DNA of 64,000 nt from Marinomonas profundi (GTDB lineage Bacteria > Pseudomonadota > Gammaproteobacteria > Pseudomonadales > Marinomonadaceae), in the NCBI RefSeq assembly GCF_020694005.1, contig NZ_CP073013.1, positions 682,001-746,000 on the forward strand. The letters run 5' to 3'. The first letter of the stretch is position 1. Each line of letters begins with the position of its first letter. Under the pieces are notes generated by a model. The model had not been told where the DNA came from. It saw nothing but the letters and a program-made list of their open reading frames with translations, and searched no databases. Positions 45,049-54,889 of this stretch are shown one piece after another. The position numbers and the translations under genes are program-made.

Positions 45049-47772
45049 TCAGCCTTCTTCATCATTCATTTGGTATTGTGCAATCAAGGTCTCGACTGAG
45101 CCTAAGTCAAATTGGTCAATGGCGTAATGCAAGTCTTTACGCTGCGCATGAGATAACTTAGCGTGCAATGTCGAAAAGGCGGCTTGTGTGGCTTGCACGT
45201 CGCCGCCTTGTGCCGCGTCTAATAACGGCGCCCATTCAGCTGGGGTTAACGGACACAAAATCTCAGCCTCATCGTTGGGCATATTTTCGGTAGACGACAT
45301 GCTGTTAGCATCGTAAACGGCGGCTTTACTGTCCAAATAAGGCGAGAATTGCACATCAAGGTGGGCAGTCAGTGCCTTGTAAATCGTATCAATTTGGTAT
45401 GGTTTGGCAATAACTTGCCAAAATCCGTCATCCAGTAACGCCTGCTGTTCATGCATTAACGTAGAAGCCGTCACCGCGATCACCGGAATCTGACCCGTAG
45501 GATCCTCTTGCTGAATCACTTTCAATAAATCGATACCCGATTTATGCGGCATGCGAATATCGGTCATTACCAAATCTGGCGGATTTGCTCTAAAGGCCTT
45601 TATGGCTTGTTCACCGTCTTCGGCTTCAATAATCTGGCAACCGGCCTTTTCCAATAAAGACACTAATATATCCCGCGACCACGCATCGTCTTCGGCCACT
45701 AACACACAAATAGGCTCACTCAGCCGCATATTGATGAAGGCGGCTTGCTCTTCCGGCAAAACCACGCCACTTTCCTGAACGGTGGATAACGGCAAGTCAA
45801 TCAAGATTTGCGTGCCAGCCCCTTCGCTGCTTTTCACCGACAAGGAGCCTTGCATCAATTTAATCAAGGTGGTCGACAAGGCCAACCCAAGCCCGGTTCC
45901 ACCCGACGCTTCTCCCGCTTTGCCTTGCACAAAAGGCGTAAACAGATGCGCCATCAATTCATCTTCTATTCCAGGGCCGGTATCTTCTATCAGAATGTGA
46001 ATGCGCTCGCCTTCTATTCGTGCCGCGACTTTCACGTAGCCCTGGGCGGTAAATTTAACCGCATTGCCTAGCAAGTTGGTTAATATCTGCTGGAATTTTA
46101 CCGGATCCATCCAAATCAGCGCGCCCTCTTCTAGGTCACAGTCTACGACAAGGGTTAAGCCCTTATTTTGAGCTTGCCCTTGAAACAATTTGCCAATCTG
46201 ATGAATCTCTTTGCATAAATTGATTTTTTGCTCATGTAAAACAAGCCGCCCAGACTCAATACGAGCGATGTCTAAAATGTCATTAATCAACGCCAACAAA
46301 CGCTCACCAGCGCTCGCGATGGATAAAAACCGTGACCGAGAAACACCCTCTAACTGATTGTCTTCGCTGATCAATTGAGCGTAGCCAATAATCGCATTCA
46401 ACGGTGTACGAATTTCATGGCTCATGTTCGCCAAAAAATGACTTTTCGCTTGGTTAGCTTGTTCGGCGGCTTCTTTGGCTTGTTCCAATTGTATGGAAGC
46501 CCGTTTTTGCTCGGTAATATCACTCATGATGTCGCCAACAGACGTTGCCTGACCATTTTCATCGCGCAATAAAAAATAGGTTTCGTGAGTCGGAAAAATA
46601 CTCCCATCTATTTTTTTTGCTTGTAGCTCTCCTTGCCAAACACCATGTTCTTTAACATAAGGAAAAACCGTGTCATGCAGAAATTTCTGGCACACTTCTG
46701 GGTAAAAATCGAGATAGTTTAATGGCGCTAAAAATGATTCATCAGCGTCGTTGTTTACGCCTAAAAGCGTGCGTATTTTACTGTTAAAATAACAAATCTC
46801 CCCTTCCAACGTCGCCATGGCAAAGCCTTGCGCGGAGTTATCGGCGAAGCTTTTAAACAATTTCAGCTGATTAATAAGAAGGTGACGTTCTGTGATGTCT
46901 CGCGCCACGCCCAACATGCCATTAAAATGGGACGCTTCGGCGTTTATCGGCACGCGGTGCACGTCAAATAAACGAGGCTCGCCGCCATCTTTTGGGTAAC
47001 CCCAGCTTTGTTCATGCACCGTGATGCCGCTTTTTAGGGCTTTATCGTCTTGACGCTGATAGTAATCACCTTTGCCGTCTAGGTTTAAATCCTTATCGGT
47101 TTTGCCTTTAATATCATCCGGTGACAACAAATTAAAATCCAAAAATGCCTGATTGCAATCCAAATATCGTCCTTGCTCGTCTTTAGACCAAACTGCATCG
47201 GGGATATTATTGAGCAAAGACGACAGAGTTAATTCCCGTTGGCGGGACTCTTCTCGTGCCGTAATTAAGGCATTTTCTGTGCTGACTAGGTGGCTAATTT
47301 CCTCAAAAACTCCCGCAACATTATGCACTTGATGGCGTTTATTCCAGCGCGTCGCACTGCCTCGCATTTCAATCCAGTAAGCAGTATGTTGAGCGTTTTC
47401 TATTCTCAGTCGTATTAATTTGGGTGAGAACTGAGCTTCCTGTTCCAGTAATTCTGCTTTCCATGTTTTAAAATGAGCGAGGTCTTGGGGCGATAAAAAC
47501 GCCTCCCACTCCGTCATCGTCGTTGGGACTTTTTCCTCAACAAAGCCAAGGCGCATAAAAAATTCAGCCGACACATACAAGCGTTCCGTTTCTGGAAACC
47601 ACTCCCAAATGCCGGCGTTAGTGGCCAAAATAGCCCTTGAATAGCGACGCTGTAACAGCTTAAAACGCACCAAAAAAATAAGCTGCAACACAACCAACAC
47701 AAACGCAGTGATACAAAACAAAACAACCAGCACGTTAAAAATAGCAGGCAATTCAATATCCATGTTTAGCAT
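45049..47772 (-). CDS. PAS-containing hybrid histidine kinase with C-terminal receiver
   Basis: A 907-residue hybrid sensor kinase. A single strong N-terminal helix (IFNVLVVLFCITAFVLVVLQLIFLV) is followed by three PAS domains (for example LATNAGIWEWFPETERLY and LNNIPDAVWSKDEQGRYLD), HisKA (FLANMSHEIRTPLNAI), HATPase_c (LTNLLGNAVKFTA, DTGPGI, GGTGLGLAL) and a receiver (VLVAEDDAWSRD, phospho-Asp in LVMTDIRMPHKSG). The last 100 residues form a helical tail that might be an Hpt-like domain, though no clear Hpt histidine is evident. It lies downstream of the receiver-GGDEF-EAL gene. Confidence 0.9.
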   Translation of the reverse strand: MLNMDIELPAIFNVLVVLFCITAFVLVVLQLIFLVRFKLLQRRYSRAILATNAGIWEWFPETERLYVSAEFFMRLGFVEEKVPTTMTEWEAFLSPQDLAHFKTWKAELLEQEAQFSPKLIRLRIENAQHTAYWIEMRGSATRWNKRHQVHNVAGVFEEISHLVSTENALITAREESRQRELTLSSLLNNIPDAVWSKDEQGRYLDCNQAFLDFNLLSPDDIKGKTDKDLNLDGKGDYYQRQDDKALKSGITVHEQSWGYPKDGGEPRLFDVHRVPINAEASHFNGMLGVARDITERHLLINQLKLFKSFADNSAQGFAMATLEGEICYFNSKIRTLLGVNNDADESFLAPLNYLDFYPEVCQKFLHDTVFPYVKEHGVWQGELQAKKIDGSIFPTHETYFLLRDENGQATSVGDIMSDITEQKRASIQLEQAKEAAEQANQAKSHFLANMSHEIRTPLNAIIGYAQLISEDNQLEGVSRSRFLSIASAGERLLALINDILDIARIESGRLVLHEQKINLCKEIHQIGKLFQGQAQNKGLTLVVDCDLEEGALIWMDPVKFQQILTNLLGNAVKFTAQGYVKVAARIEGERIHILIEDTGPGIEDELMAHLFTPFVQGKAGEASGGTGLGLALSTTLIKLMQGSLSVKSSEGAGTQILIDLPLSTVQESGVVLPEEQAAFINMRLSEPICVLVAEDDAWSRDILVSLLEKAGCQIIEAEDGEQAIKAFRANPPDLVMTDIRMPHKSGIDLLKVIQQEDPTGQIPVIAVTASTLMHEQQALLDDGFWQVIAKPYQIDTIYKALTAHLDVQFSPYLDSKAAVYDANSMSSTENMPNDEAEILCPLTPAEWAPLLDAAQGGDVQATQAAFSTLHAKLSHAQRKDLHYAIDQFDLGSVETLIAQYQMNDEEG

Positions 47773-47831
47773 TCCTTAACAACGGACTATCGCTGGTAAA
47801 TGGCTCTTTAGGCCAAATAAGGTTGTGTGAT

Positions 47832-49616
47832 TTAAAGCTTTTCGGGCTTATGGAAAAAGTAGCCTTGCCCCCATTCAACACCAAGCGATTGCAAGGCATT
47901 AACAATGTTTTGGTTTTCAACAAACTCAGCAACAACGGGTTTATTGAGCATTTGCGCCAGTTTCACGATTGAATCCACCATGCCGCGATGAATTTCGTTC
48001 ACGTGCATATCTTTAATAAACATGCCGTCAATTTTTATCAGATCAAAAGGCAGATCCATTAAATACGCAAAGGACGAAAAGCCTGTGCCAAAATCGTCTA
48101 AAGCAATCGTGCAACCATGCTGATGCAGCAACGCCATAAAACGTCGAGTATCGCTAAAATTGTTAAGCGCTTCGGTTTCCGTAATTTCAAAACAGAATTT
48201 CCGGCCATCTAATTGATAATACGCCAGTTGTTCAATAATAAACTGAGCAAAGTTTTCTTCGCGCACCGACAAGGCCGAGACGTTTAATGCCACTTGATCT
48301 ATCTCTTCCCAGAGTTCTGCTCGCTCAGATAATTGCTGCATGGTGTGGCTAATCACCCAGCGGTCTATTTTAGATACGATACCAAAGCGTTCGGCCGCGC
48401 GAATAAAGTCATTGGGGTAAATCAAGCCTCCCGTTTTTTCATCCTGTAAACGCACCAGTATTTCGATTTTTTTCTTTGATTCATCCTTCATTAATGAAAA
48501 AACTTGCTGGAAATGCACTTCAAACAAGTCTTTTTCCAGCCCATCAATAATGCGCAATCCCCAGTTCAAATTACCTCGGTGTTCATCATAGGCAAGGTCT
48601 TTGGCGTTTTTAATAATACGCGAATGAATACCGGACTTTTTACTTGAGTAACACACTTCATCGGCCAACATGACCACTTGTTCAAACGACACCATATCCA
48701 ACGTAATCGGAATCGCCACTTGCGTAATACTCAGGCGAAACTGACGTTCATCCCATGCAAAAATAAAGTTTTTAAAACCTTGCTGTAACCTGCGGAAAAA
48801 GGATTCAACCGCTTCATCACCCCCTTCGCTAACGACAATGGCAAACTTGTCGCCACTTAAACGGGCACAAAAATCGTGCTGAGGGTCGCTCAGCTCACTC
48901 ATTAAAATAGCAAGCTGATGTAAGAGTTCATCACCCGCAATACAGCCACAAGAATCGTTTATCAATCGAAACTCGTTAATATCAACCAAGATAAAATACG
49001 GGGTGTAAGCGGCGGTTTTTGCTTGAATCCCAGAAATGAGATAGGAAATGTGTTCGTCTAAAGCGTCACGATTATAGAGCTGGGTAACAAAGTCATGCTT
49101 TGCTAGGTAGTTGAGTCGATCTTGCATATAGCGCCGCTCATTCACTTCGGTGCGCAGATTGCGGTTGAGCAAATTCAAATCGGCGGTACGTTCTCGTACT
49201 TTTTCTTCGAGCGAATGGGTCAATTCTCTTAATTCATGGATCAGATGAAAGCGTTCTAATTGATGCTGAACCCTTGAGCGCACCTCTTCAACACGAATGG
49301 GTTTACTGATGTAATCGTTGCCGCCAGCATCAAATCCTCGGCTGATATCGTCCACTAAGGCGGTGACAAAAATAATAGGCACATCTTTATGTAGGGGGTT
49401 GGCACGAATTCGACGGCAGGTTTCAAAGCCATCAATACCGCCCATCATAACATCCAGCAAAATAAGACAAGGTTGCATTCGTTCTAACAGCGCCAAGGCA
49501 CGTTCACCGGAGTTAGCCACCGCAATCTGGCAATCCAATGCATCTATTACTTCCTTTAAAACGCGTAAATTTTCGGGAACATCATCGACAATTAACACCG
49601 TTGGAGACTGCTTCAT
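47832..49616 (-). CDS. Receiver-GGDEF-EAL cyclic-di-GMP protein
   Basis: A 594-residue response regulator. The receiver (residues 5-125) has VLIVDDVPENLRVL and LILLDVMMGGIDG. A coiled coil leads to a GGDEF domain whose active site reads RLSGDKFAI, so cyclase activity is doubtful. The EAL domain has EILVRLQDE, FEITETEALN, LDDFGTGFSS, KIDGMF and a variant AEFVEN where AEGVET is usual; phosphodiesterase activity is possible but not certain. It precedes the hybrid kinase by 59 bases, which is the likely phosphodonor. Confidence 0.9.
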   Translation of the reverse strand: MKQSPTVLIVDDVPENLRVLKEVIDALDCQIAVANSGERALALLERMQPCLILLDVMMGGIDGFETCRRIRANPLHKDVPIIFVTALVDDISRGFDAGGNDYISKPIRVEEVRSRVQHQLERFHLIHELRELTHSLEEKVRERTADLNLLNRNLRTEVNERRYMQDRLNYLAKHDFVTQLYNRDALDEHISYLISGIQAKTAAYTPYFILVDINEFRLINDSCGCIAGDELLHQLAILMSELSDPQHDFCARLSGDKFAIVVSEGGDEAVESFFRRLQQGFKNFIFAWDERQFRLSITQVAIPITLDMVSFEQVVMLADEVCYSSKKSGIHSRIIKNAKDLAYDEHRGNLNWGLRIIDGLEKDLFEVHFQQVFSLMKDESKKKIEILVRLQDEKTGGLIYPNDFIRAAERFGIVSKIDRWVISHTMQQLSERAELWEEIDQVALNVSALSVREENFAQFIIEQLAYYQLDGRKFCFEITETEALNNFSDTRRFMALLHQHGCTIALDDFGTGFSSFAYLMDLPFDLIKIDGMFIKDMHVNEIHRGMVDSIVKLAQMLNKPVVAEFVENQNIVNALQSLGVEWGQGYFFHKPEKL

Positions 49617-49849
49617 ACCTAGCTATGCCTTTTCTATAATGTAGCCATCACATCAATAAAATAATGAAAAACCTATAAGCAAACAATAACCGTACAACAT
49701 GGACAAATACTACCCCTGTTTGTCATCAAATATCCATCTAAGTTATTCATTCTAACCACGCTGCATGACAATGCGATTAACGCCACACGTTTCGCACTGA
49801 ATACATTAATTAGTACGCAACAAAAGCGAAAGAGGGTTACAATATCGCC

Positions 49850-50737
49850 ATGAGAATAACACTTAGACAATTACAAATTTTTGAAGCCGTCGTGCACACT
49901 GGCTCCGTTACCGCCGCGGCGGAAATGGTCTCCATCAGCCAGCCTGCGGCCAGTCAAGCGCTGCGTGAACTAGAAGCATTACTAGGACGCCCGCTGTTTC
50001 GTCGCCATGGTAAACGCTTGCAAATTACCCCCCAAGCTCGGCATCTTCTTCCTCAAGCTCGTGCGGTGCTCAGCCAAATAGAGCAGATAGAAAGCATGGG
50101 CAACGAAAATGAATTGAGCGGCTCCCTTCATTTGGCGGCCAGTGTCAGCGTTGGCAATTACGTACTGCCGAAACAAATGTCGCTGTTTAAGCGCCAACAC
50201 CCCAATATTCGTTTTAATTTAGACATCGGCAACACTCAAAGCGTTATTCAGCAGTTACTTACCGGCAAAGCCGAGGTAGGCTTTATTGAAGGCTACTGCC
50301 AACACGCGGAGCTCATGACGCAAGTATGGCTCAAAGATGAACTGGTGGTGTTTGGTTCAAGCCAAGAAGAACGTCCCGAAGCGTTATCTTGGGAAGATTT
50401 AAAACAAGCCAGTTGGGTAATGCGAGAAGCAGGCTCCGGCACACGAAATATATTAGAACAAGCCACCGCCGCTGAAATACCGCAACTCAATGTGGTGCTT
50501 TCTCTCGCCCATATGGAAGCCGTGAAACAAGCGGTTATTCACCAAATGGGGCTGGGATGTTTGTCACGCATGGCGATTTCACAAGAGCTTAACTCCGGCC
50601 TGATTCGACTTTATCAAACGCCCCTTGAGCTCAATCGAAATTTATTAATCGTCACCCCAAAAAACACCGCATTAACTCAAAATGCGCAACGCTTTATTGA
50701 TCTTTGTGGCACCGCCCCGACGTTATTAAGCTTGTAA
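49850..50737 (+). CDS. LysR-family regulator, YeiE-like
   Basis: A 295-residue LysR-type regulator. The winged helix is FEAVVHTGSVTAAAEMVSISQPAASQALRELEALLGRPLFRR. The effector domain (LHLAASVSVGNYVLPKQMSLF, MREAGSGTRNILEQA) resembles the YeiE/CysB-related branch. It is divergent from the receiver-GGDEF-EAL gene across 234 bases. No co-transcribed target gene is evident and its effector is unknown. Confidence 0.88.
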   Translation: MRITLRQLQIFEAVVHTGSVTAAAEMVSISQPAASQALRELEALLGRPLFRRHGKRLQITPQARHLLPQARAVLSQIEQIESMGNENELSGSLHLAASVSVGNYVLPKQMSLFKRQHPNIRFNLDIGNTQSVIQQLLTGKAEVGFIEGYCQHAELMTQVWLKDELVVFGSSQEERPEALSWEDLKQASWVMREAGSGTRNILEQATAAEIPQLNVVLSLAHMEAVKQAVIHQMGLGCLSRMAISQELNSGLIRLYQTPLELNRNLLIVTPKNTALTQNAQRFIDLCGTAPTLLSL

Positions 50738-50910
50738 ATGGTGGATCGGATTAAACGAGTCAATAGCGGATCAATGAAACAGATGAGATGTCGTGATAAC
50801 TCAAAACACGATATGAATGAAAAATCTGAAGTATTTAGCGTTGTACTTTACACCAAGGTCAATACAATCAATTCATACCACACATAAATCACGCGAATAG
50901 CATAACACTC

Positions 50911-51864
50911 ATGAATATAAATAAGATCGATCTGAACTTGCTCATTTATCTCGATGTCCTGCTAAGAGAGTGCAATGTAACGCGCTCCGCGAATAAGCTT
51001 AACATTACCCAACCGGCCATGAGCAATGGCTTAAAGCGACTCCGTGACTTATTAAATGACCCCTTACTGGTCAGAACCAGTGAAGGCATGAAGCCCACAG
51101 AAAAAGCCCTCAGACTACAGCCTATTGTACGTAAGGTGCTGCTTGAACTAGAAGAAGCCTTACAACCTGAAGCCGATTTTAACGAAAGCACCAGTACCCG
51201 AGTCTTTCGCATAATGGCCAGTGATTACGCCGCTTCGACTGTGATTCCAAAGCTACTAAATCGCCTACGTGAATACGCCCCAGGCATCACCTTAGACATA
51301 ATGACGCCGAGCGATGTCACCTTTCATGATGTGGAAGCCGGCAAAATTGACATGGCGATTAACCGCTTTGAAGAACTCCCTCAATCTTTTCATCAAAAAA
51401 GTGTCTGGTTTGATACCTTTGTCTGCATGATGAGTTCAAAAAACCCTATTAAAGACCATTTTGATATCGAAGCGTATTTACAAGCACAACATATTTGGGT
51501 GAGCAAAACAGGCTTTGGCGTCGGGGTGGGGATGGACCCAACGGATGTGCAGAAATTAGGCTGGGTAGATGAAGCACTGCAAACGCTAAACCACAAACGC
51601 AGCATCCGTGTTTTTACCCGAAGCTACCATACCGCGATGCATCTCGCCCTCGAACAAGATCTGATTGCGACCCTGCCCAAAAAAGTCGCCATGGTGAATA
51701 AGAAAAACCCTGACCTTGTCATTTTAGACCCACCTTTTAACATTCCCCAAATAGAACTAAAGATGATTTGGAGCCCATTACTACACCATGACGCCAGTCA
51801 TATTTGGTTTAGAAGACAAGTCATCGACGTTGCCAATGAATTAAAAGATCAATCCGAGCAATAA
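50911..51864 (+). CDS. LysR-family regulator (LeuO/NodD-like branch)
   Basis: A 317-residue LysR-type regulator. Its start INKIDLNLLIYLDVLLRECNVTRSANKLNITQPAMSNGLKRLRDLLNDPLLVR is typical of the NodD/LeuO-like branch. The VOC gene begins 16 bases after its stop, so the two probably form an operon. The gap to the previous LysR gene (173 bases) should carry its promoter. Confidence 0.87.
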   Translation: MNINKIDLNLLIYLDVLLRECNVTRSANKLNITQPAMSNGLKRLRDLLNDPLLVRTSEGMKPTEKALRLQPIVRKVLLELEEALQPEADFNESTSTRVFRIMASDYAASTVIPKLLNRLREYAPGITLDIMTPSDVTFHDVEAGKIDMAINRFEELPQSFHQKSVWFDTFVCMMSSKNPIKDHFDIEAYLQAQHIWVSKTGFGVGVGMDPTDVQKLGWVDEALQTLNHKRSIRVFTRSYHTAMHLALEQDLIATLPKKVAMVNKKNPDLVILDPPFNIPQIELKMIWSPLLHHDASHIWFRRQVIDVANELKDQSEQ

Positions 51865-51880
51865 TTAAAAGGCGGACTTT

Positions 51881-52270
51881 ATGTTTTCTGTTTCTCACGT
51901 TCACCACGTCGCCATTATTTGTTCTGACTACGAGCGGTCAAAACATTTCTACAGCGGCATTCTAGGCTTCAAAATCCTTAAAGAAACCTATCGAGAAGCT
52001 CGCTTGTCTTATAAATTAGACCTAGCCATTAACCAAGATCAACAAATCGAGCTTTTTTCGTTTCCAACCCCACCAGCAAGACCCTCTCGCCCCGAAGCCC
52101 AAGGATTAAGGCACCTCGCCTTTGCCGTGTCAGATTTACACGCCTGTATTCAGCACCTAGAGCAGAATAATATTGCGACCGAAGAGATTCGCTTGGATGA
52201 GCTTACCGGTAAACGGTTTACGTTTTTTGCCGACCCAGACGGCTTGCCGCTTGAACTCTATGAGGCATAA
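51881..52270 (+). CDS. VOC-family protein (glyoxalase-like, YaeR type)
   Basis: A 129-residue protein with two beta-alpha-beta-beta-beta modules. VHHVAIICSDYERSKHFYSGILGFKIL provides one metal ligand (His) and RHLAFAVSDLHACIQHL the second, with FFADPDGLPLELYE the glutamate. The length and HHVAIICSDYERSK are those of the YaeR group, related to lactoylglutathione lyase, whose substrate is not established. It follows a LysR gene by 16 bases and ends at a terminator. Confidence 0.87.
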   Translation: MFSVSHVHHVAIICSDYERSKHFYSGILGFKILKETYREARLSYKLDLAINQDQQIELFSFPTPPARPSRPEAQGLRHLAFAVSDLHACIQHLEQNNIATEEIRLDELTGKRFTFFADPDGLPLELYEA

Positions 52271-52305
52271 AAAAACGCACAGGACGGTTAAGTCATGTGC
52301 GTTTT
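52271..52305 (+). terminator. Terminator of the LysR-VOC operon
   Basis: AAAACGCAC (52272-52280) and GTGCGTTTT (52297-52305) form a nine-base-pair stem ending in a short T run, directly past the VOC stop codon. The A run before it could let it work in both directions. Confidence 0.75.
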
Positions 52306-52359
52306 CCAGAACAAGGGTATTTTCAGAACAAGGCGCCATCATACTAACAACGCGACTTT

Positions 52360-52689
52360 TTATTCTTCAGTAGAACCCACCGCTTCTTTAATCAGCGTTT
52401 GTAGCTCGCCATTGCTCGCCATCTCAACAATGATATCGCAGCCACCAACCAACTCGCCTTTCACCCAAAGCTGAGGGAACGTTGGCCAGTTGGCAAACTT
52501 TGGCAATTCTGCGCGAATGTCTGGATTCTCCAAAATATTCACGAAGGCAAAACGCTCGCCACAAGACATTAATGCCTGTACCGCCTGTGATGAAAAACCA
52601 CACTGAGGCGCGCGAGGGTTGCCTTTCATGTATAGCAAAATATCATTGCTGCTAATCTGCTCTTTAATTGTCTCGATTGTATTGCTCAT
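52360..52689 (-). CDS. grxD: Monothiol glutaredoxin, Grx4 family
   Basis: A 109-residue CGFS-type glutaredoxin that binds and delivers iron-sulfur clusters. The active-site motif is PQCGFSSQAV, preceded by LLYMKGNP and followed by NWPTFPQLWVKGELVGGCDIIVEM, all family markers. The start at 52689 (MSNTIETIKEQI) is preferred over 52740 because similarity starts there. It is a single gene, convergent with the VOC gene. Confidence 0.94.
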   Translation of the reverse strand: MSNTIETIKEQISSNDILLYMKGNPRAPQCGFSSQAVQALMSCGERFAFVNILENPDIRAELPKFANWPTFPQLWVKGELVGGCDIIVEMASNGELQTLIKEAVGSTEE

Positions 52690-52930
52690 GCTAAAAACCT
52701 CACTGTACGATTGTCTATTGATAAGGGAAAGGCGCTGCAAATCCCTTGATTAAATGAAAGACGATTAAAATCATTAAACTTGGCTCAGTTTATTGGGCCT
52801 AGTGGTATATTTACAACCCCAAGAAGACGCTTTCGTTTGTGCTTTCTCCGGTTAATTGCCCTTTACTCACTTACCCGAGTGTATTAAATTGACCGATTCC
52901 CTTTTCAAAAGACTATTAAGGAGTCCTAGC

Positions 52931-53836
52931 GTGTCGCCCAGACATTTTCTTACTCTGAAGGATTTATCCTCTGATGAGTTAAAACAATTGCTATTTCGAG
53001 CTTCTGAGCTTAAGAAAATCCATCGTGAAGGCGCCCTCTTTCAACCGCTGAAAAATCGCGTGCTGGCGATGATATTTGAAAAATCATCCACTCGCACCCG
53101 AGTGTCTTTTGAAGCTGGCATGGCTCAATTAGGTGGCCATGCGCTGTTTCTGTCTTCCCGTGATACACAATTGGGCCGCGGCGAGCCAGTCGAAGACAGC
53201 GCGCGGGTTATTTCCAGTATGGTCGACGCGGTGATGATTCGCACCTTTGATCACCAAACGGTTGAGACCTTTGCCAAATACTCATCGGTGCCGGTGATCA
53301 ATGCGCTGACTGACGATTATCATCCCTGCCAACTGTTAGCAGACATGCAAACCTATCAAGAACACCGTGGCTCGATTGAAGGCAAAAAAGTGGTGTGGGT
53401 TGGCGATGGCAATAATATGTGCAATTCCTATATTAATGCGGCGGTATTACTTGATTTCCAGCTGGTCGTGGCCTGTCCTGTGGGCTATGAACCGAATGCG
53501 GATTTGGTCGCAGAACACAGCGATCGAGTCACTGTCCTGCATGACGCTCACGAGGCCGCCAAAGGCGCCGATTTGATCGTGACTGACGTATTTGCCTCTA
53601 TGGGTCAGGAAGACGAACAAGAACAGCGTCTAAAGGACTTTAAAGGCTTTCAGGTCAATTCCTCCTTGATGGCGAAAGCCAACTCAGACGCCCTTTTCAT
53701 GCACTGTCTACCCGCCCACCGTGGCGAGGAAGTGTCGGCTGACGTCATTGACCACCCTGATGCTGTCGTCTGGGATGAAGCAGAAAATCGCCTACACGCG
53801 CAAAAAGCGTTGCTTGAATTTCTCTTGTGTCGATAA
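52931..53836 (+). CDS. argF: Ornithine carbamoyltransferase
   Basis: A 301-residue enzyme that makes citrulline from ornithine and carbamoyl phosphate. The carbamoyl-phosphate motif SSTRTR and the ornithine motif [12 protein letters not shown] are intact, as is [18 protein letters not shown] at 52931 with AAGGAG eight bases upstream fits the family length; the frame open from 52856 would add 25 unrelated residues. It is the only arginine gene here. The divergent gap to grxD (241 bases) should hold its promoter. Confidence 0.95.
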   Translation: MSPRHFLTLKDLSSDELKQLLFRASELKKIHREGALFQPLKNRVLAMIFEKSSTRTRVSFEAGMAQLGGHALFLSSRDTQLGRGEPVEDSARVISSMVDAVMIRTFDHQTVETFAKYSSVPVINALTDDYHPCQLLADMQTYQEHRGSIEGKKVVWVGDGNNMCNSYINAAVLLDFQLVVACPVGYEPNADLVAEHSDRVTVLHDAHEAAKGADLIVTDVFASMGQEDEQEQRLKDFKGFQVNSSLMAKANSDALFMHCLPAHRGEEVSADVIDHPDAVVWDEAENRLHAQKALLEFLLCR

Positions 53837-53940
53837 CGACATTAACACGCTCGGTGTAAACCTTCGTTTCTCCGAGCGGGTTAATTTTCAAGCCTGGAAC
53901 AAACGCATCAACAGTAAAGTACTATGAGTATTGAAGTGCT

Positions 53941-54867
53941 ATGAGTATTATCGAAGTTAGGCATTTAAAAACACTGACGGCATTAAGAGAAACAGGCAGT
54001 TTAGTCGAAGCCGCCGAACGAGTTCACTTGACCCAGTCCGCCCTCTCTCATCAGCTCAAAGATCTTGAAGAAAAACTAGGCTGTCCACTTTTCATTCGAA
54101 AAACCAAACCGGTTCGCTTCACCAGTGCGGGGTTACGCTTACTGCAACTCGCAGACGACGTATTACTTTCATTTCGCTCGGCTCAACGCGATATTCAACG
54201 CTTCGCGGAAGGCGAAAGCGGGCGTCTACACATCGCCATCGAATGCCACAGCTGTTATGAATGGCTGATGCCCACGATTGACCATTTTCGCGAACATTGG
54301 CCCGATGTCGAACTCGACCTTTCAACGGCTTTTGGCTTTATGCCTCTGCCAGCATTGGCGCGGGGCGATTTGGATCTAGTGGTAACCTCCGACCCCCAAG
54401 ACATCCCCAATATTGAATACATACCTTTGTTCCAATATGAGTCTCAGGTCGCTTTATCTCGACACCACCCACTGGCCAAAAAAGAATTTTTAAGCCCAGA
54501 AGATTTCGCCAAAGAAACACTCATTACCTATCCGGTAGAAACAGAACGTCTGGATATTTTTAAGCACTTTCTAAACCCAGCCGATATCTCACCCGCCAAG
54601 ATTCGCCACAGTGAATTAACCCTGATGATGATGCAATTAGTCGCCAGTGGCCGCGGAGTTTGCTGCCTACCAAACTGGGCATTAACGGAATACACGAATC
54701 GGCAATATGTGATTACCAAGTCGCTGGGTGAAGAAGGGGTTTGGTGTAAATTATACTTGGCCATTAGAAAAGATCAGCGCGATAACGCCTATATGGAAGA
54801 TTTGATTTCGACCGCCTCGAAAACGTGCTTTAAGAACCTAAAAGGCATTCTGGCGCCAGAGCTTTAA
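53941..54867 (+). CDS. metR: LysR-family regulator, MetR-like
   Basis: A 308-residue regulator. The opening IIEVRHLKTLTALRETGSLVEAAERVHLTQSALSHQLKDLEEKLGCPLFIRKT and the segment RLHIAIECHSCYEWLMPTIDHFR are strongly MetR-like; that family responds to homocysteine and controls metE and metH. No met gene is adjacent, so its targets lie elsewhere. It is preceded by argF on the same strand, but the 104-base gap suggests its own promoter. Confidence 0.9.
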   Translation: MSIIEVRHLKTLTALRETGSLVEAAERVHLTQSALSHQLKDLEEKLGCPLFIRKTKPVRFTSAGLRLLQLADDVLLSFRSAQRDIQRFAEGESGRLHIAIECHSCYEWLMPTIDHFREHWPDVELDLSTAFGFMPLPALARGDLDLVVTSDPQDIPNIEYIPLFQYESQVALSRHHPLAKKEFLSPEDFAKETLITYPVETERLDIFKHFLNPADISPAKIRHSELTLMMMQLVASGRGVCCLPNWALTEYTNRQYVITKSLGEEGVWCKLYLAIRKDQRDNAYMEDLISTASKTCFKNLKGILAPEL

Positions 54868-54889
54868 TTTTACCGTAAGGCTGCCAGCA

